Source of the DNA: Tetradesmus obliquus
Taxonomy: Eukaryota > Chlorophyta > Chlorophyceae > Sphaeropleales > Scenedesmaceae
Length of the DNA stretch: 64,000 nucleotides
NCBI GenBank assembly: GCA_030272155.1
Contig: CP126195.1
Span: 6,679,001-6,743,000, forward strand
Direction of reading: 5' to 3'
The notes beneath the pieces were generated by a model, which had not been told where the DNA came from, made no database searches, and saw only the letters and a list, made by a program, of their open reading frames with translations. The stretch's first letter is position 1; every line of letters starts with the position of its first letter. Made by a program: the position numbers and the translations under genes. Positions 45,120 through 56,790 of the stretch are shown piece after piece.

Positions 45120-46710
45120 ACTGGTGCTCTGCGCAGCACAATCCAAGTGAGCTGCCTGCCCTGCCCCATCGCCACCACGATATGTGTGGCCTGCCTGCAG
45201 TGTCACCTGTGAGTCGCTCGCCCTCCGATGCAGCGAAGTGCGAGGGGCCCCGCTTAAATACATATTGCTGAACAGTTACCAAGGAGAGATCATGCCACAG
45301 GACACCAGCGGCAGCAGCAGCAGCACCACTAAAGACCCCCAGCACCACAGCAAGCACGCACTTACACCCAAACAAAACCAGTAGTTGCAGCAACACTAGT
45401 AACACAGCCTCAGCATTCAGTCAGCCAGGAAGCACGTCGTCAACGGCACAAAAGATAACCCTCGCGCCTCTTGGTGCATGTGCCCTTGCTTCTTTGTTGC
45501 AAACACGTCAGCGCAATGAAACGCGAAACGAAACAGCAGAAGTTTTTTCTTGTTTAGTGGTTTCCTGCACAGTCGAAACTCGGCAAGCGCCGTGGCAGCA
45601 GGCCGAGTGACAGTAACCCACCGTGCTGCATCACTACCTCCACACCCTGGCACGCATTCGCTCACTTTCAACTGTCAATTGCTGTGTAAGTGCAAGTAAT
45701 ATACATAAAAATATGAACGATAACACTGCATAGCACCTTTGCTAGGCCTGGTGGCAGACACTTTGAAGCTCTTTGCAGCCGCAGCACATCACAGCTGCAC
45801 ATCACGCCCAGAGCCTGCAAAGAAGAGCACAGCCGGGACAAAAACCATACAACCTGCGATACCAGTGTTACACCTGCTAGCATACTTCAGCTACTAGCAG
45901 CAGTAGCGTAGGCACAGTTGGAGCCGTGCCAGCAGTGCTTCTGCAGCAGTCCATTACTAGCCAGGCTGGTGTCTGGTACACACGATGCAGCAGCGCAACA
46001 ACCGCCGCGCGCTGCAGCTCACTGACACCAGCGCACTGCTTTTCAGGTGGCCCTGCTGCCACGCAGCGCCTTGCCAACAGCGGCAGCGCCTGCAGCTGCA
46101 TGCAGTCCAGCTGATCAGCTCATGAGCTGCTGGTGGATGCCTGCCCAGCTCCTCACCGGCATGCAGGGCAGCACCGTGGCATGAGGTGTACACTGCACTA
46201 CCGTGCCAGCACATGGCATGACGCGTAGCCAGCTGCAGGTGCTGTGCCACAGCCCAGTGGGCGGCCCTGCGCAAGTGCGCGGCGAGTGCCCCGCGCAAGT
46301 GCTGCTGCAGGAGGCAGCATGCATGATGGCTGGCCTGGCAGCAGCAGCAGCAGCGGCGTCAGTGGGCAGCTGCAGCAGTTAGTGCTGGCCACAGTGCTGG
46401 CAGGCCGTGCAGCAGCACGGCGCAGCATGGGTGCAGCATGCTCTGCAGCTGCGCTGGCCAAGCTGGCACACCGGTGCAGCACCACGTCAGGAACCTGATA
46501 TGACACGGCAGCTGCTGGCGCGCCTGTGGCAGCTGCTGCGGTTGCAGCTGCTGCGATTGCAGCTGCTGCGGCTGCAGCTGCAGCAGCTGACATGCAGCCA
46601 GCTGTCCGCTGTTGCGTGGCCGTTTGAGAAGCGCAGCGATACGCCAGCCAGATGTAGGCGAGGTGCCTGGCAGCGTTCATGCAGCAGCTGCCATCGTTGT
46701 GTTGATGCAG
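45120..46710. other. Intergenic, no intact gene
   Basis: Upstream region of IleRS, then Ala/Leu-type low-complexity sequence near 46.2-46.6 kb rich in CAG and GCTGC. The right part may be the decayed upstream portion of the kinase remnant but shows no recognisable kinase motif. Confidence 0.5.
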
Positions 46711-46962
46711 GTGGCCTTCAACGACCTGGTGACTGGCAGCGCCAAGGTGCTGCAGACCATCATCAGCGATGGTGTGCGGCCGCAGTTCCCCAACAATGCC
46801 CCGTCATGGTATGTGACCCTGGCCAGCAGGTGCTGGTCAGGCACAGCCAAGAGCAGGACAAGCTTCAGGCGCATCGTGGCGCAGCTGCATTCATTGGAGA
46901 AGCCATTGCTTGGCAGTGCGATGCCATCAGCACCGGAGTCACAAGAGGTTGTTGGCGCGTGA
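46711..46962 (+). pseudogene. Protein kinase C-lobe remnant
   Basis: After an acceptor-like GTTGATGCAG the frame reads VAFNDLVTGSAKVLQTIISD, GVRPQFPNNAPSWYVTLASR, CWSGTAKSRTSF, RRIVAQLHSL. This follows the end of tyrosine-kinase-like kinases: 'PF..l......v...v..G.RP.fP...p..y..L...CW...p..RP.F..iv..L' (known pattern). The usual Asp-Pro and Arg-Pro of 'CW..dP..RPsF' are replaced (TAK, RTS). No VAIK, HRD or DFG part is visible upstream, and the frame ends at TGA 46960-46962, so I read it as a decayed last exon rather than a gene. Confidence 0.5.
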
Positions 46963-48774
46963 TATTGTGGTTGTCCTGTTGGTGGTGGTGGTGGTGGTCC
47001 TTCTGCTGCGGCTGCTGTTGCTGCTGCTGCTGCAGGATCCTGGTTGTGAGCTTGACAAGACAACGTTGTGATAGTCTTATCACAGCACAGCCAGCAGATG
47101 CCATGCTTTGTGCCAACGCAGCAGCACCGACAAGCGCAGTTTGCGCAGTTGGGCAGTTGCACAAGCTACAGCTAGGGCGTCAGCACCTGTGTTGTTGATC
47201 ATACGTTCACACCCGGCAGGCCACCGTCCATTGCTTGCAGACCCCGCAGCGGTTGCCGCTACTCATGCTGCCAAACGCAGCAGGGGTTTGGGTGCATTGG
47301 CTGTGGTATGATCAGACATGCTGCGTTGGTGACACCGCAAGGCTGCAACTGCATGCGCACTACGGCACCCGTTGTTGCGTAATTGTGGCGTGTGTATAGG
47401 CCACAACAAGGCATCTTCAGAATGACTGCATGTACTCTCAGAGAACAGGCATTGCTCACCGGTGAGCAATCAGGGGCGGTACCCCCCCCCCCCCCCCCCC
47501 CCGGGAAGTGGTACTGCTGGCTTGCATGGGTGAACCTACAGCGCACGCTTGGCGGCTCCGAGTTATAGCCCAGGTGCCATGAATGAAGCTGTGCAAATTG
47601 AACCTTGGTTGGTTGGCTGACATGTCTCGCGGCTGTGAACAACTTAAAGGCCACCGCCATGCAGGGACCAGTCACTGTTGCCCCTGTTGCAACGGTTGCC
47701 GCACTGTGAAGATCCCAAGCCATGCAGAATGGGCCAGGCGTGCACTTTGCACAACAATCAGTCTCTGAAATGGTTGTCAGCTGCAAGTGGGCTAAGCTAG
47801 GGTAATGCTACACCCTGAACGTGCAGTCACTGCAGCGCACACAGTGTGCACCATACAAACCCTTGTTACGATGTTGTCATTCGTTGTCAAACATCTCACG
47901 ATGGTATGTGGCGCACATGAGCATTTGCTTACTTCGCCTCCTATCAATTTCCATCATGTTCGTTCAGTGTCTCGTTCTGCAGGCAGCTGCTTGCCCAGCT
48001 TGCCAGGGTTGACCGCCAGTCAAGTCCGCGAGCACAGCAGTGCAACGGATACTGTAATATACTCACAGTACTCAACCAAAGTCTGCTTTTTCTCACATGG
48101 CGCACCATGACGCAAAGCACGGCGACGCAACAGATGGGCAACGACAGGACCTGTATTTTCCTGCTGGGAAACTTTTTGCAAACTTGCCTGGATTGGGCGT
48201 AGAAACCCGGAAACATCCCGTAGAAACATTGTTTTTCCCATTTCGGGCCGCAGCGGCCCAGATCGTTGCTGCCAAAACCTGTGCAAGTCGCTAACGCGAT
48301 CATGGAAACTCATGCACGTTCCTGCAGAACGAATCTGCCCACTTTACGCCCACGTTTGTTTTAATGGGCATTTCAATTGCACTGCTGGGTCCGCTGCAGC
48401 ATTCGCGCTCCTCGAAATGCAAACCTGTGACAACAGCAGCAGATCTGGCAGCAGTGTTGCCATCTTTCTATTCTGTCGCAGCAGACGCCCTCAGACAAAT
48501 AGGTTATCACATGTGTCCTGATGCATAAAAACAACAGCAGCACCCTCCATGCTGGCTACAGCACCCACAGATCGTGTGCGCGCAGCCCCAGCATTGCAGC
48601 AAACCAAACCAGTCCCAGCAAGCCAGCACAGCGATGCAGGAGCCGGCGCACGCTCTGGAAATGCATTGTGGTGGTGTGAGGTGAACTGCATCCAGCAGCA
48701 GGGGTGCGGGGCATGCCAGTGGCCTGCATGCACCAGACTGGCACACCTGTTGTGCGCACAGAAATGCATAGCAA
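46963..48774. other. Intergenic, no gene seen
   Basis: Contains GT-rich and CTG patches (46980-47040) and a C21 run at 47482-47502. Composition is more balanced than to the left. Nothing coding was recognised. Confidence 0.5.
47482..47502 (+). repeat. C21 homopolymer
   Basis: Unbroken run of about 21 C outside any gene; exact length unreliable. Confidence 0.88.
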
Positions 48775-50275
48775 CGCACCAACAGTAGCAGCAGTCCAAC
48801 AAGGGCGCACCGGGTCAGTACAGCGGTCCCAGACACACTTTGGGATGCAGCAAGGTGGTTGAACACATGCTACACACCACCCTGTGACACACCAACCAGC
48901 ATGCTTGCATAGCAATGCACCAACAGTAGCAGTCCAACAGGGGCGCACCGGGTCAGTACAGCGGTCCCGGACACACTTTGGGATGCAGCAAGGTGGTTGA
49001 ACACCTGCTACACACCACCCTGTGACACACCAACCAGCAGGCTTGCATCGCAACACACCAACAGCAGCAGTCCAACAGAGCACACAGGGTCAGTACAGCA
49101 GGTCCCTGACACACTTTGGGATGGAGCAGGGTGGTTGAACACCTGCTACACACCAGCCTGAGACACACCAACCAGCAGGCTTGCATAGCAACGCACCAAC
49201 AGTAGCAGTCCAACAGGGGCACACAGGGTCAGTGCAGTGGGTCCCTGACACACTTTGGGATGCAGCAGGGTGGTTGAACACCTGCTACACACCACCCTGT
49301 GACACACCAATCAGCAGGCTTGCATAGCAACGCACCAACAGTAGTACACAAAGACCACAACTTCCCCTCCACAGCAGTCGCCAACAAGGGTGCGCAGGGT
49401 CGGCACAGCGGGTCCCAGACACAGTTTGGGATGCAGCAGGGTGGTTGAACACCTGCTACACACCGTGGGACACACCACACAGCAAGCGCTCACCGCAACG
49501 CACTAACAGCAGCAGTACACAAAGACCACAATTTCCCCTCCACAGCAGTCGCCAACAAGGGTGCGCAGGGTCGGCACAGCGGGTCCCAGACACAGTTTGG
49601 GATGCAGCAGGGTGGTTGAACACCTGCTACACACCAGCCTGTGACACACCAACCAGCAGGCTTGCATAGCAACGCACCAACAGTAGCAGTCCAACAGGGG
49701 CACACAGGGTCAGTGCAGTGGGTCCCTGACACACTTTGGGATGCAGCAGGGTGGTTGAACACCTGCTACACACCACCCTGTGACACACCAACCAGCAGGC
49801 TTGCATAGCAACGCACCAACAGTAGTACACAAAGACCACAACTTCCCCTCCACAGCAGTCGCCAACAAGGGTGCGCAGGGTCGGCACAGCGGGTCCCAGA
49901 CACAGTTTGGGATGCAGCAGGGTGGTTGAACACCTGCTACACACCGTGGGACACACCACACAGCAAGCGCTCACCGCAACGCACTGACAGCAGCAGTACA
50001 CAAAGACCACAATTTCCCCTCCACAGCAGTCGCCAACAAGGGTGCGCAGGGTCGGCACAGCGGGTCCCAGACACAGTTTGGGATGCAGCATGGTGGTTCA
50101 ACACCTAACTACACACCGTGGGACACACCACACAGCAAGCTCTCACCGCAACGCACTAACAGCAGCGGTACACAAAGACCACAACCTCTCCGCCACGGCA
50201 GTCGCCAACAGGGGTGCGCAGGGTCGGCACAGCGGGTCCCAGACACACTTTGGGATGCAGCAGGAGGTTTAACAC
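48775..50275. repeat. Satellite array with two unit forms (about 139 and 171 bp)
   Basis: Ten copies, tracked by the TGGGATG marker at 48841, 48979, 49117, 49256, 49427, 49598, 49737, 49908, 50079 and 50251. Spacings are 138, 138, 139, 171, 171, 139, 171, 171 and 172. The longer form carries an extra segment of about 32 bp (ACACAAAGACCACAA...CCACAGCAGTCGCC). Each unit contains GGTTGAACACCTGCTACACACC. The Cys-rich minus-strand frames change phase from unit to unit and are not genes. Confidence 0.93.
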
Positions 50276-50599
50276 CATGCACCCCACACCCTGTGACACA
50301 CCAAACAGCAGCAGTACGCATAGTCCACAACTTCCCCTCAACAGCAATCACCAACAGGGCCACACAATACGCGCACAAGACTCCGCTCAAGCCAAAACCC
50401 TGCCGAGATGTCCCTGCACAAATCCAACACACCGGGCTCCTGAAAACTCCAATGCATTGGGCCAAATGATACCCCAAACACAACTCTAATACAGACACGT
50501 GCAGCATCAGTGTCACTGTGGTAATCACTATCAAACTGCTCAACAGCAACTGCAGACCTCAACCATCATAACTGCACCCCCCCAATTGTTGTCATTGCC
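50276..50599. other. Spacer between satellite and hydrolase gene
   Basis: About 320 bp without repeats or coding signal; should include the 3' UTR of the hydrolase. Confidence 0.5.
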
Positions 50600-52591
50600 T
50601 CATGGTGTTGCTGGTGATGACACACACACCATGCCCTCAGCCTGTGCATATACCCGTGCTGTGCGGGACCACCATTTTTTGGTGGCCTTGGCATCTTGCA
50701 GCTCCCAAGGCAATTTGGCAATGTCCACACTCTTGACAGTGCTAGGAGCCAGTCGCTCCTGGCCAAACTTGGTGTAAAGCAGGCTCAGGCGTGCGTGCAC
50801 ATGGAACAATGTCTTTGGGGGTGGTTGGTCGCGAGTGAGCAAATACTGCTCATAATGCGCAAACAGCTCGTGCAAGACTGCTTGAAAGCAGGTGTCCTCC
50901 CAGTAGGAGTGATATGCTGTTGGAGTGAGGACGTCCCACCAACTCAAGAACCGTGATGCGTCTATGAGCATGCCGGAATGAAAGCTGCGCAGCTCTTCCC
51001 AGTGAGTCTGTGCTTCCTTTTCCTTGTCCAATGTGACATGCCCATGACGAAACTGCCAACGTGTTGCATTCTCCTTTGCATCCCAGTCTGTGAGCGCCAT
51101 TTGCCAGGCATGTTGTTCATCCTCACTAAGCACTGAAGACTGCAACTCACTGCGCTCAAGCTTGCCGGATGCACAGCCAACTTGAGCCAGCAGGATGTAT
51201 CGCCAATCCGCACCCTCTTGGCTGATACCATCCAACCAGGGTGCCCGTGCATGTTCTCGTTGAATGACCTCGTCGTGATTGGATGCCTGCATGTTGTCTC
51301 GGAACTCACGCACCCATTGGCCCCAGTTGGCCCACACGGCATGCGGACCCAACATGTAGTGCATCATGTTGTGGCAGCCAGCTGTGAAGTCCTGCAATCG
51401 TTCACGAACATCAGTTGCCAGGTTGGCACCTTTCAGCTTGTCGCCCACCTTTTGTGACACAAGTTTGGCCATCTTGTCCATGACCTTTTGGGGTGACAAC
51501 TGTCCGACACGCCGGACCCCGCCATGTAGTTTTTCAGACCATTTCAACACACGGTCGCTGGGTTCAGCAAACACAATCGGGGCCCATGCCACATTGTTTT
51601 TCAGCCGAGTGCAGGTCCCTTCGATGTTGTCAATGGCTTTGGAGGCCTGGATGATGTTCATGTCGGCTTGCACCAGGCTGATGGTGCGAATGCAGCCCAT
51701 GCGCTCCTTCCACACCCGTGCCTGGCTCAAAGAGCACGTTGTTGGCACCTCATCTGTATGGGCCTGCTGCCAAGGCTCCCCATAGCAAGACATCTCATGT
51801 GCACTGGTAATGTGATTCAAAGCTTCCACTGCGACCCTAGTGCCAAGACTGTGCGCCATGATGTGAATGCGATCAGTGGCGCCTGAGGCCATTAGTAAGC
51901 ACAGTAACCAAGCCAAGGGGCGGGATGCCGACAATGCTGAGTCACTGTCTTGCGCATAGCTGAAGGCAGACGCCAACACATTGCCCACATTGACAGTGCT
52001 GTGGGTTGACGCCCAATCATATATGATGCCATCAATGGCAGAGCCAGGGGGTACGCCAGGGCCTGTCAGTACGTGTTTGACAAGGGCCGTGTAGGCAGCA
52101 TTAGCGTCATTGTTGAAACCACGAACATAGACCACCAGGTTGGTCATGTTGTGACCCTGCCACCCCAATGCATCCATTAGGCGGTGACGTGCGGCCGCTG
52201 CTGGCAGTGTGCAGGTGCCACGAAGGCTGGAGCCTTGCACATTCCAGACAGTGGATCGGGGCGTTTCAATGAAAACCAGCTTCTCCTGGTTGACAGTGGG
52301 TGGTGCTCCCTCTGCAGCATGCTGGAACACGCTGTGCACGTGTAGATAAGGGATAGTGTAGAGTGCATACCAGGCTGCCCTGTCCATGAAGTGAATGCGC
52401 TTGTCGTCTTCTTTGTTCATGTCCAGGTATTGAGCCTTCCCCTCACCAACCCACCACGTGCGCGTAGAAACAATGCAGACATTGTTGTTGTGCACGGGCG
52501 TTGATTGTGATGATCCACCCATGCACGGCCAGAGTACCAGCACACTGAAGAAGCCAGCGAGTTGTGCACGTGTTGGGCGCAACATGGCCAT
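50600..52591 (-). CDS. DUF900-like alpha/beta hydrolase, secreted, intronless
   Basis: One uninterrupted frame of 663 residues from ATG 52591 to the stop at 50600. A hydrophobic N-terminus (AQLAGFFSVLVLWPCMGG) suggests a signal peptide or anchor. Residues about 150-310 show an alpha/beta-hydrolase core like PF05990 (DUF900): LVVYVRGFNNDANAAY (usual form VYVHGFN), IIYDWAST, SALSASRPLAWLL, IHIMAHSLGTRVAVEAL with the nucleophile Ser, then ISLVQADMN at the acid position. The substrate is unknown; lipase/esterase activity is possible but unproven. The C-terminal 350 residues (Trp-rich, WANWGQWVREF, DASRFLSWWDVL) match nothing I recognise. Odd: no intron in 2 kb, unlike every gene in the left half, and many A/T third positions. 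It may be retroposed or transferred. A second ATG lies two codons downstream. Confidence 0.8.
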   Translation of the reverse strand: MAMLRPTRAQLAGFFSVLVLWPCMGGSSQSTPVHNNNVCIVSTRTWWVGEGKAQYLDMNKEDDKRIHFMDRAAWYALYTIPYLHVHSVFQHAAEGAPPTVNQEKLVFIETPRSTVWNVQGSSLRGTCTLPAAAARHRLMDALGWQGHNMTNLVVYVRGFNNDANAAYTALVKHVLTGPGVPPGSAIDGIIYDWASTHSTVNVGNVLASAFSYAQDSDSALSASRPLAWLLCLLMASGATDRIHIMAHSLGTRVAVEALNHITSAHEMSCYGEPWQQAHTDEVPTTCSLSQARVWKERMGCIRTISLVQADMNIIQASKAIDNIEGTCTRLKNNVAWAPIVFAEPSDRVLKWSEKLHGGVRRVGQLSPQKVMDKMAKLVSQKVGDKLKGANLATDVRERLQDFTAGCHNMMHYMLGPHAVWANWGQWVREFRDNMQASNHDEVIQREHARAPWLDGISQEGADWRYILLAQVGCASGKLERSELQSSVLSEDEQHAWQMALTDWDAKENATRWQFRHGHVTLDKEKEAQTHWEELRSFHSGMLIDASRFLSWWDVLTPTAYHSYWEDTCFQAVLHELFAHYEQYLLTRDQPPPKTLFHVHARLSLLYTKFGQERLAPSTVKSVDIAKLPWELQDAKATKKWWSRTARVYAQAEGMVCVSSPATP

Positions 52592-53577
52592 ACAAGCTGC
52601 AAGCTAGTGAAGGACTCTGCAAGAAGAACAGCAGAATACATATCAAGTATGAGTTTCGGCACTTTTTGAGGCACAACACCCAGTATCACGGCAGTTTTCC
52701 GGACTGGGAATGACGCTTTTCCGGAACCATGGCCGAAAAGCTCAAAAGAAATTTCGATACTGGTCCATAGAAATTAGGGTGCCGTGTTTGGGAGCCAGTT
52801 GGGACCACATCCGAAGGGGGCAACACGCAATAGCAACAGCAGTCCCCACCACTCCTGGGACGGGAAGCTCCGAACCGGCAAAGACGATACATTCATACAA
52901 TAGACTAAGTCATACCACATACGGGGCTTGCTCACCTGATACAGGCCTAGGCGAAGCGTTTCCGGGTGTCGGAGTGACCGGACTTCCGAGAGTGAAAAGA
53001 AGGTCGTGCTGAAGCACTTTGTAAGGTTGGTTGGAATGCTTTTGGTTGCTCGATAAGGGAATGTGGTGTTGGGGGCTACCAAGCAGGGAAGGGCAACCTG
53101 TCAACCACGTGTAGTAACACCATGATGAACGACCGATTTTTTGTGGACTGCAACAAACTGGGGAAAATGATTGTTTTCTTTGAGGCATGGAGCACCTGCT
53201 TGCACAAAAGCACTTTTGTGGTGCTGCGCAGCATGCTGAGCATCTTTAAGCCTGTTGAGCTTCACAGGCAGTGCTTGAAACTTGACCAAGAAGAGGTTCC
53301 AATCAATTCACATATATACACCTCCGTATGTTTCAAACTCGACTCGCTGCCCAGATCAAGCATCTGCGACACTCGAATTCTTGCCAGTCTGGCCTTGCTG
53401 CTGCTGTCTCTGCCAGCACTGCTACTCTCTCCACAGGCTACAGCAGCAGTCCCTGAATGGCACACCGCTTTCTCAAGCATGTCTTAGTAGAAACACATAA
53501 CCAGCACAGGTCTGTCTCCCTTGGAATAAGCAGGCGGCAGCAACTTCCCACAGCAGCAGTATGGAGTTACAACCACC
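52592..53577. other. Intergenic, no gene seen
   Basis: Upstream region of the hydrolase. A plus-strand frame at 53122-53487 has a hydrophobic end but no recognisable family. TCCGGA-type short inverted motifs occur near 52700-52720. Confidence 0.45.
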
Positions 53578-54045
53578 AAGCAGCGCACCACAGGAGCACC
53601 CGATAGCTGCGCGCAGCCACCACAACACTACTAGAGGTCCAAAGAGTTGATTGAAAGCAAGCAGCGCACCCTGCTGCCAATAAACCAGCAACAGCACCCT
53701 TGCGCACGGAGCCAACCACCCAGCAGCACTGTGGGCACACCACCAACTAAAGCACGCAACACAGCAGCGCACCACAGGAGCACCCGACAGCTGCGCACAG
53801 CCACCACAACACTACTAGAGGTCCAAAGAGGTGATTGAATGCAAGCAGCACCCCCTGCTGCGCATGCACCGGCAACAGCAACCTTGCGCACGGTGCCAAC
53901 CACCCAGCAGCACTGTTGGGCACACCACTGCCAGCAGCGCACCACAGGAGCACCCAGTGGCTGCGCACAGCCACCACAACACTACTAGAGGCCCAAAGGG
54001 TTGATTGAAGGCCAGCAGTGCACCCTGCTGCGCATGCACAGGCAG
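53578..54045. repeat. About 180-bp tandem repeat, three copies (left of the small ORF)
   Basis: Copies marked by GCACCACAGGAGCACC at about 53586, 53768 and 53939 (spacings 182 and 171). Each has CCACCACAACACTACTAGAG and then ACCCTGCTGC. Two further copies lie at 54712-54975. Confidence 0.9.
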
Positions 54046-54105
54046 CAACACACATGCACAATAGACAAAACGTGACTCAGGTGTGTTTGTTACCATTCAG
54101 GGAGG

Positions 54106-54528
54106 ATGGGCTACACCATTTACTGGCAGCAACGGGAATGCACCATTGGCATATGGAGGACTGCTGTTCGTGGTGTCGAGGCAATTCTGGAGGCAGCAGC
54201 AGCCCGTGGCATTCAGTGTGATGTGATAGAGTTGAGTAGCAGTGCAAACATACTGTTTGCGGGTCCAGTGGGGGAGACTTGTGAGGATTTCTTGGTCGGA
54301 TTCTGTGGCAGCAGTGCTCATGGCACATTGGCATTTTGCAAGACGATGCAACGTGCATATGACCCAGTAGTGCGTGCTGTGTTGATGTACCTGTGTGATT
54401 TGGGCATTGTCTGGAACATCAGCACTGATGCAGGTGATGAGGTGCTGGAGCAGATGCATGTGCAGTTGGCACAGGACCTCGTTGTTTCCGCTGGTGTGAG
54501 GCGTGTGACCCGTTCAGTGCACACGTAG
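54106..54528 (+). CDS. Small intronless protein, 140 residues, unrecognised
   Basis: ATG 54106 to TAG 54526-54528. The sequence has a believable globular composition, unlike neighbouring chance frames: MGYTIYWQQRECTIGIW, a helix VRGVEAILEAAAARG, a strand-like IQCDVIELSSSANILFAGPV, CEDFLVGFCG, FCKTMQRAYDPVVRAVL and DEVLEQMHVQLAQDLV. I do not recognise the family and assign no function. It is flanked on both sides by copies of the same 180-bp repeat, so gene and repeats may have moved or multiplied together. Further copies elsewhere in the genome would be expected if so. Confidence 0.55.
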   Translation: MGYTIYWQQRECTIGIWRTAVRGVEAILEAAAARGIQCDVIELSSSANILFAGPVGETCEDFLVGFCGSSAHGTLAFCKTMQRAYDPVVRAVLMYLCDLGIVWNISTDAGDEVLEQMHVQLAQDLVVSAGVRRVTRSVHT

Positions 54529-54711
54529 TGTAACTGAGACTGGTAGCAAAGCCTGCTTGGCAGACAGCATATGCGACACTCATCCAGCCTTGGGGAACCA
54601 CCACACGTGCTGGGTGGGGTGAGCAAGACGTGTGCTCAGTGGCCAACATGTGGGTTCAATTCTAGTAGCAGCAAGCATGACAACCCCGCAATCATACACC
54701 CTTGGAACCAC

Positions 54712-54975
54712 ACAGCAGCGCACCACAGGAGCACTCGATAACTGCGCGCAGCCACCACAACACTACTGGAGGTCCAAAGAGTTGATTGAAGGCAAGCAGG
54801 ACCACCTGCTGCGCATGCACCGGCAACAGCACCCTTGCGCATGGTGCCAACCACCCAGCAGCACTGTGGGCACACCACCGACCCAAAGCACGCAGCAGCG
54901 CACCACAGGAGCACCCGATAGCTGCACGCAGCCACCACAACACTGCTAGAGGTCCAAAGAGTTGATTGAAAGCAA
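54712..54975. repeat. About 180-bp tandem repeat, two copies (right of the small ORF)
   Basis: Same unit as at 53578-54045, markers at about 54721 and 54900 (spacing 179). The right copy is cut short after GATTGAAAGCAAGC. Confidence 0.9.
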
Positions 54976-55846
54976 GCCTGGCTTGCTGTGGTGAAGATGT
55001 GAAGGCTGCATGTGAACGCAAGCATTTCACAATTCCAGCTGATGCGTGGCTAGTGGTATGGAGGGTACATTGTAGCTAGGGCAAACGTGTTGTGATGCCT
55101 TGTGCTACAACCGTGTGGCGCTCCCACTCCGTCTACAGTATATGTATGTGGTTTCATTGTGTTGCGCTTGTTGCCTGCCCACTGTCCAAGCATTGAGCAT
55201 ACGCATGGATGTGTCAAAAACTTTGGTAAACAACACTTTACATGAGCAGTGCCAGTAACTCCTCCCTCCACATCTGCCATGTTTGCACACAAGTAGGGTA
55301 AAGACATTGTGTGTGTCAGGTGACATGATTTAAGCACAACACACTGATGAGGCATGTGGCACCAAACCTGAAATCACTGCACATAGGAAGGAACAACACC
55401 CCACAACGTCAACAGATACACCAAGCAACACATAGCAGTGCACACTGCTCGTGCTCAAGCATAGTACTGACAAGCGAACTGTCACCGATGGGAACTCACC
55501 AAGGCACACCAAGCGCAACGACACGGTAGCTGACTGTGCAGCACACCTGACACAACCAACCGCATGTTGGTGTAGCATGTCGCAACACCAGGCCACACTG
55601 CACAAGAAGGAAGCCAGTCAGCTACCAAGAGGCCAACACAGCAACCAACAACACAGCAGTCAGGGAGGGACCCCGTTTACTACACAAGCAACAACCGCAA
55701 CACTCCTGGCACCAAGCAACAATACATGAGCTGATGTTGCACATGTGTAGTGCACCGGTGTAGTGCAGCAACTGTGACAACAAGGGTGCAAACCTTGCAT
55801 AGTGCCAAAACCGCCAAGCAATGACACAGTGGTTGATGTTGTGATG

Positions 55847-56010
55847 CACAACATCATGGACAACACAGGGAGCATGGTAAGTGACAAATAGATAACCAGG
55901 TGGCAACAGAAGAGCAAGGTGTGGGTAGCACAACATCATGGACAACACAGGGAGCATGGTAAGTGACAAAGAGATAACCAGGTGGCAACATAAGAGCTAG
56001 GTGTGGGCAC
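55847..56010. repeat. 82-bp direct duplication
   Basis: Two head-to-tail copies starting CACAACATCATGGACAACAC, differing at only a few positions. Confidence 0.92.
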
Positions 56011-56481
56011 AACAAACGCGCGTCGGATTATTGTGTCGCACACCACAGGGCACTCCAACACTTATCAGTGCTGACTCCGCTCACTCGTGCTGTGCAAAAC
56101 TCTACACACTGAAACATTCACCTTTCATTGTGATACCAAGCGGCACATGTTGTGACGACTCACTCTGCAGAACAGGTGTGAGGGGAGGGTTAACACCAAA
56201 TATGGTGCCAGGAAGTGGGAAATGGATGCATGCATCATAAGGACACATGCCAAGAAACAGATTGCAATCTCGTACTACCAGCACATAGCCAAGCACAATA
56301 ACTGACCACTGCCACTGCCTGCCAAACACAAGTGCTTGTAGCTGCAAGCATCACACTGTTGTGCCTCTAAGATGCCTTGACTAACACCCGACAACATTTT
56401 CTCCAGACAACCCCCAAAACAACAACATATGCTTTGAGAGACACGAAACTACCATACTTTGCCATCTTTGCCTGTACCAGC

Positions 56482-56790
56482 CCACCAAAACGTGACACCT
56501 GTTGCACACAGTGTCCAAAATGGCACTGTGAAGGCGCCCAACAAAGCCTGTTGTCAACGACCCCTTTTCTGAAGGCAGACTCGTGCCATCCCACCAAAAC
56601 GTGACACCTGTTGCACACAGTGTCCAAAATGGCACTGTGAAGGCGCCCCACAAAGCCCGTTGTCAAGGACCCCTTTTCTGAAGGCAGATTCGTGCCATCC
56701 CATCAAAACGTGTCACATGTTGCACACAGTGTCCAACATGGCACTTTGTAGGCGCCACACAAAGCCCGTTGTCAAGGACCCCCCCCAGCC
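56482..56790. repeat. 109-bp tandem repeat, three copies
   Basis: Copies start at about 56482, 56591 and 56700 with CCA(C/T)CAAAACGTG. The third is the most diverged and ends in a C run. Confidence 0.92.

Noticed and set aside
48555-50550. Cys-rich minus-strand reading frames suggestive of secreted peptides
   Set aside because: They change phase at each satellite unit and contain the same repeated words, so they follow from the repeat, not from selection on a protein.
53122-53487. Plus-strand frame of 121 residues with a hydrophobic tail
   Set aside because: No family pattern and no supporting context; the hydrophobic part is a Leu/Ala run from CTG-rich DNA.
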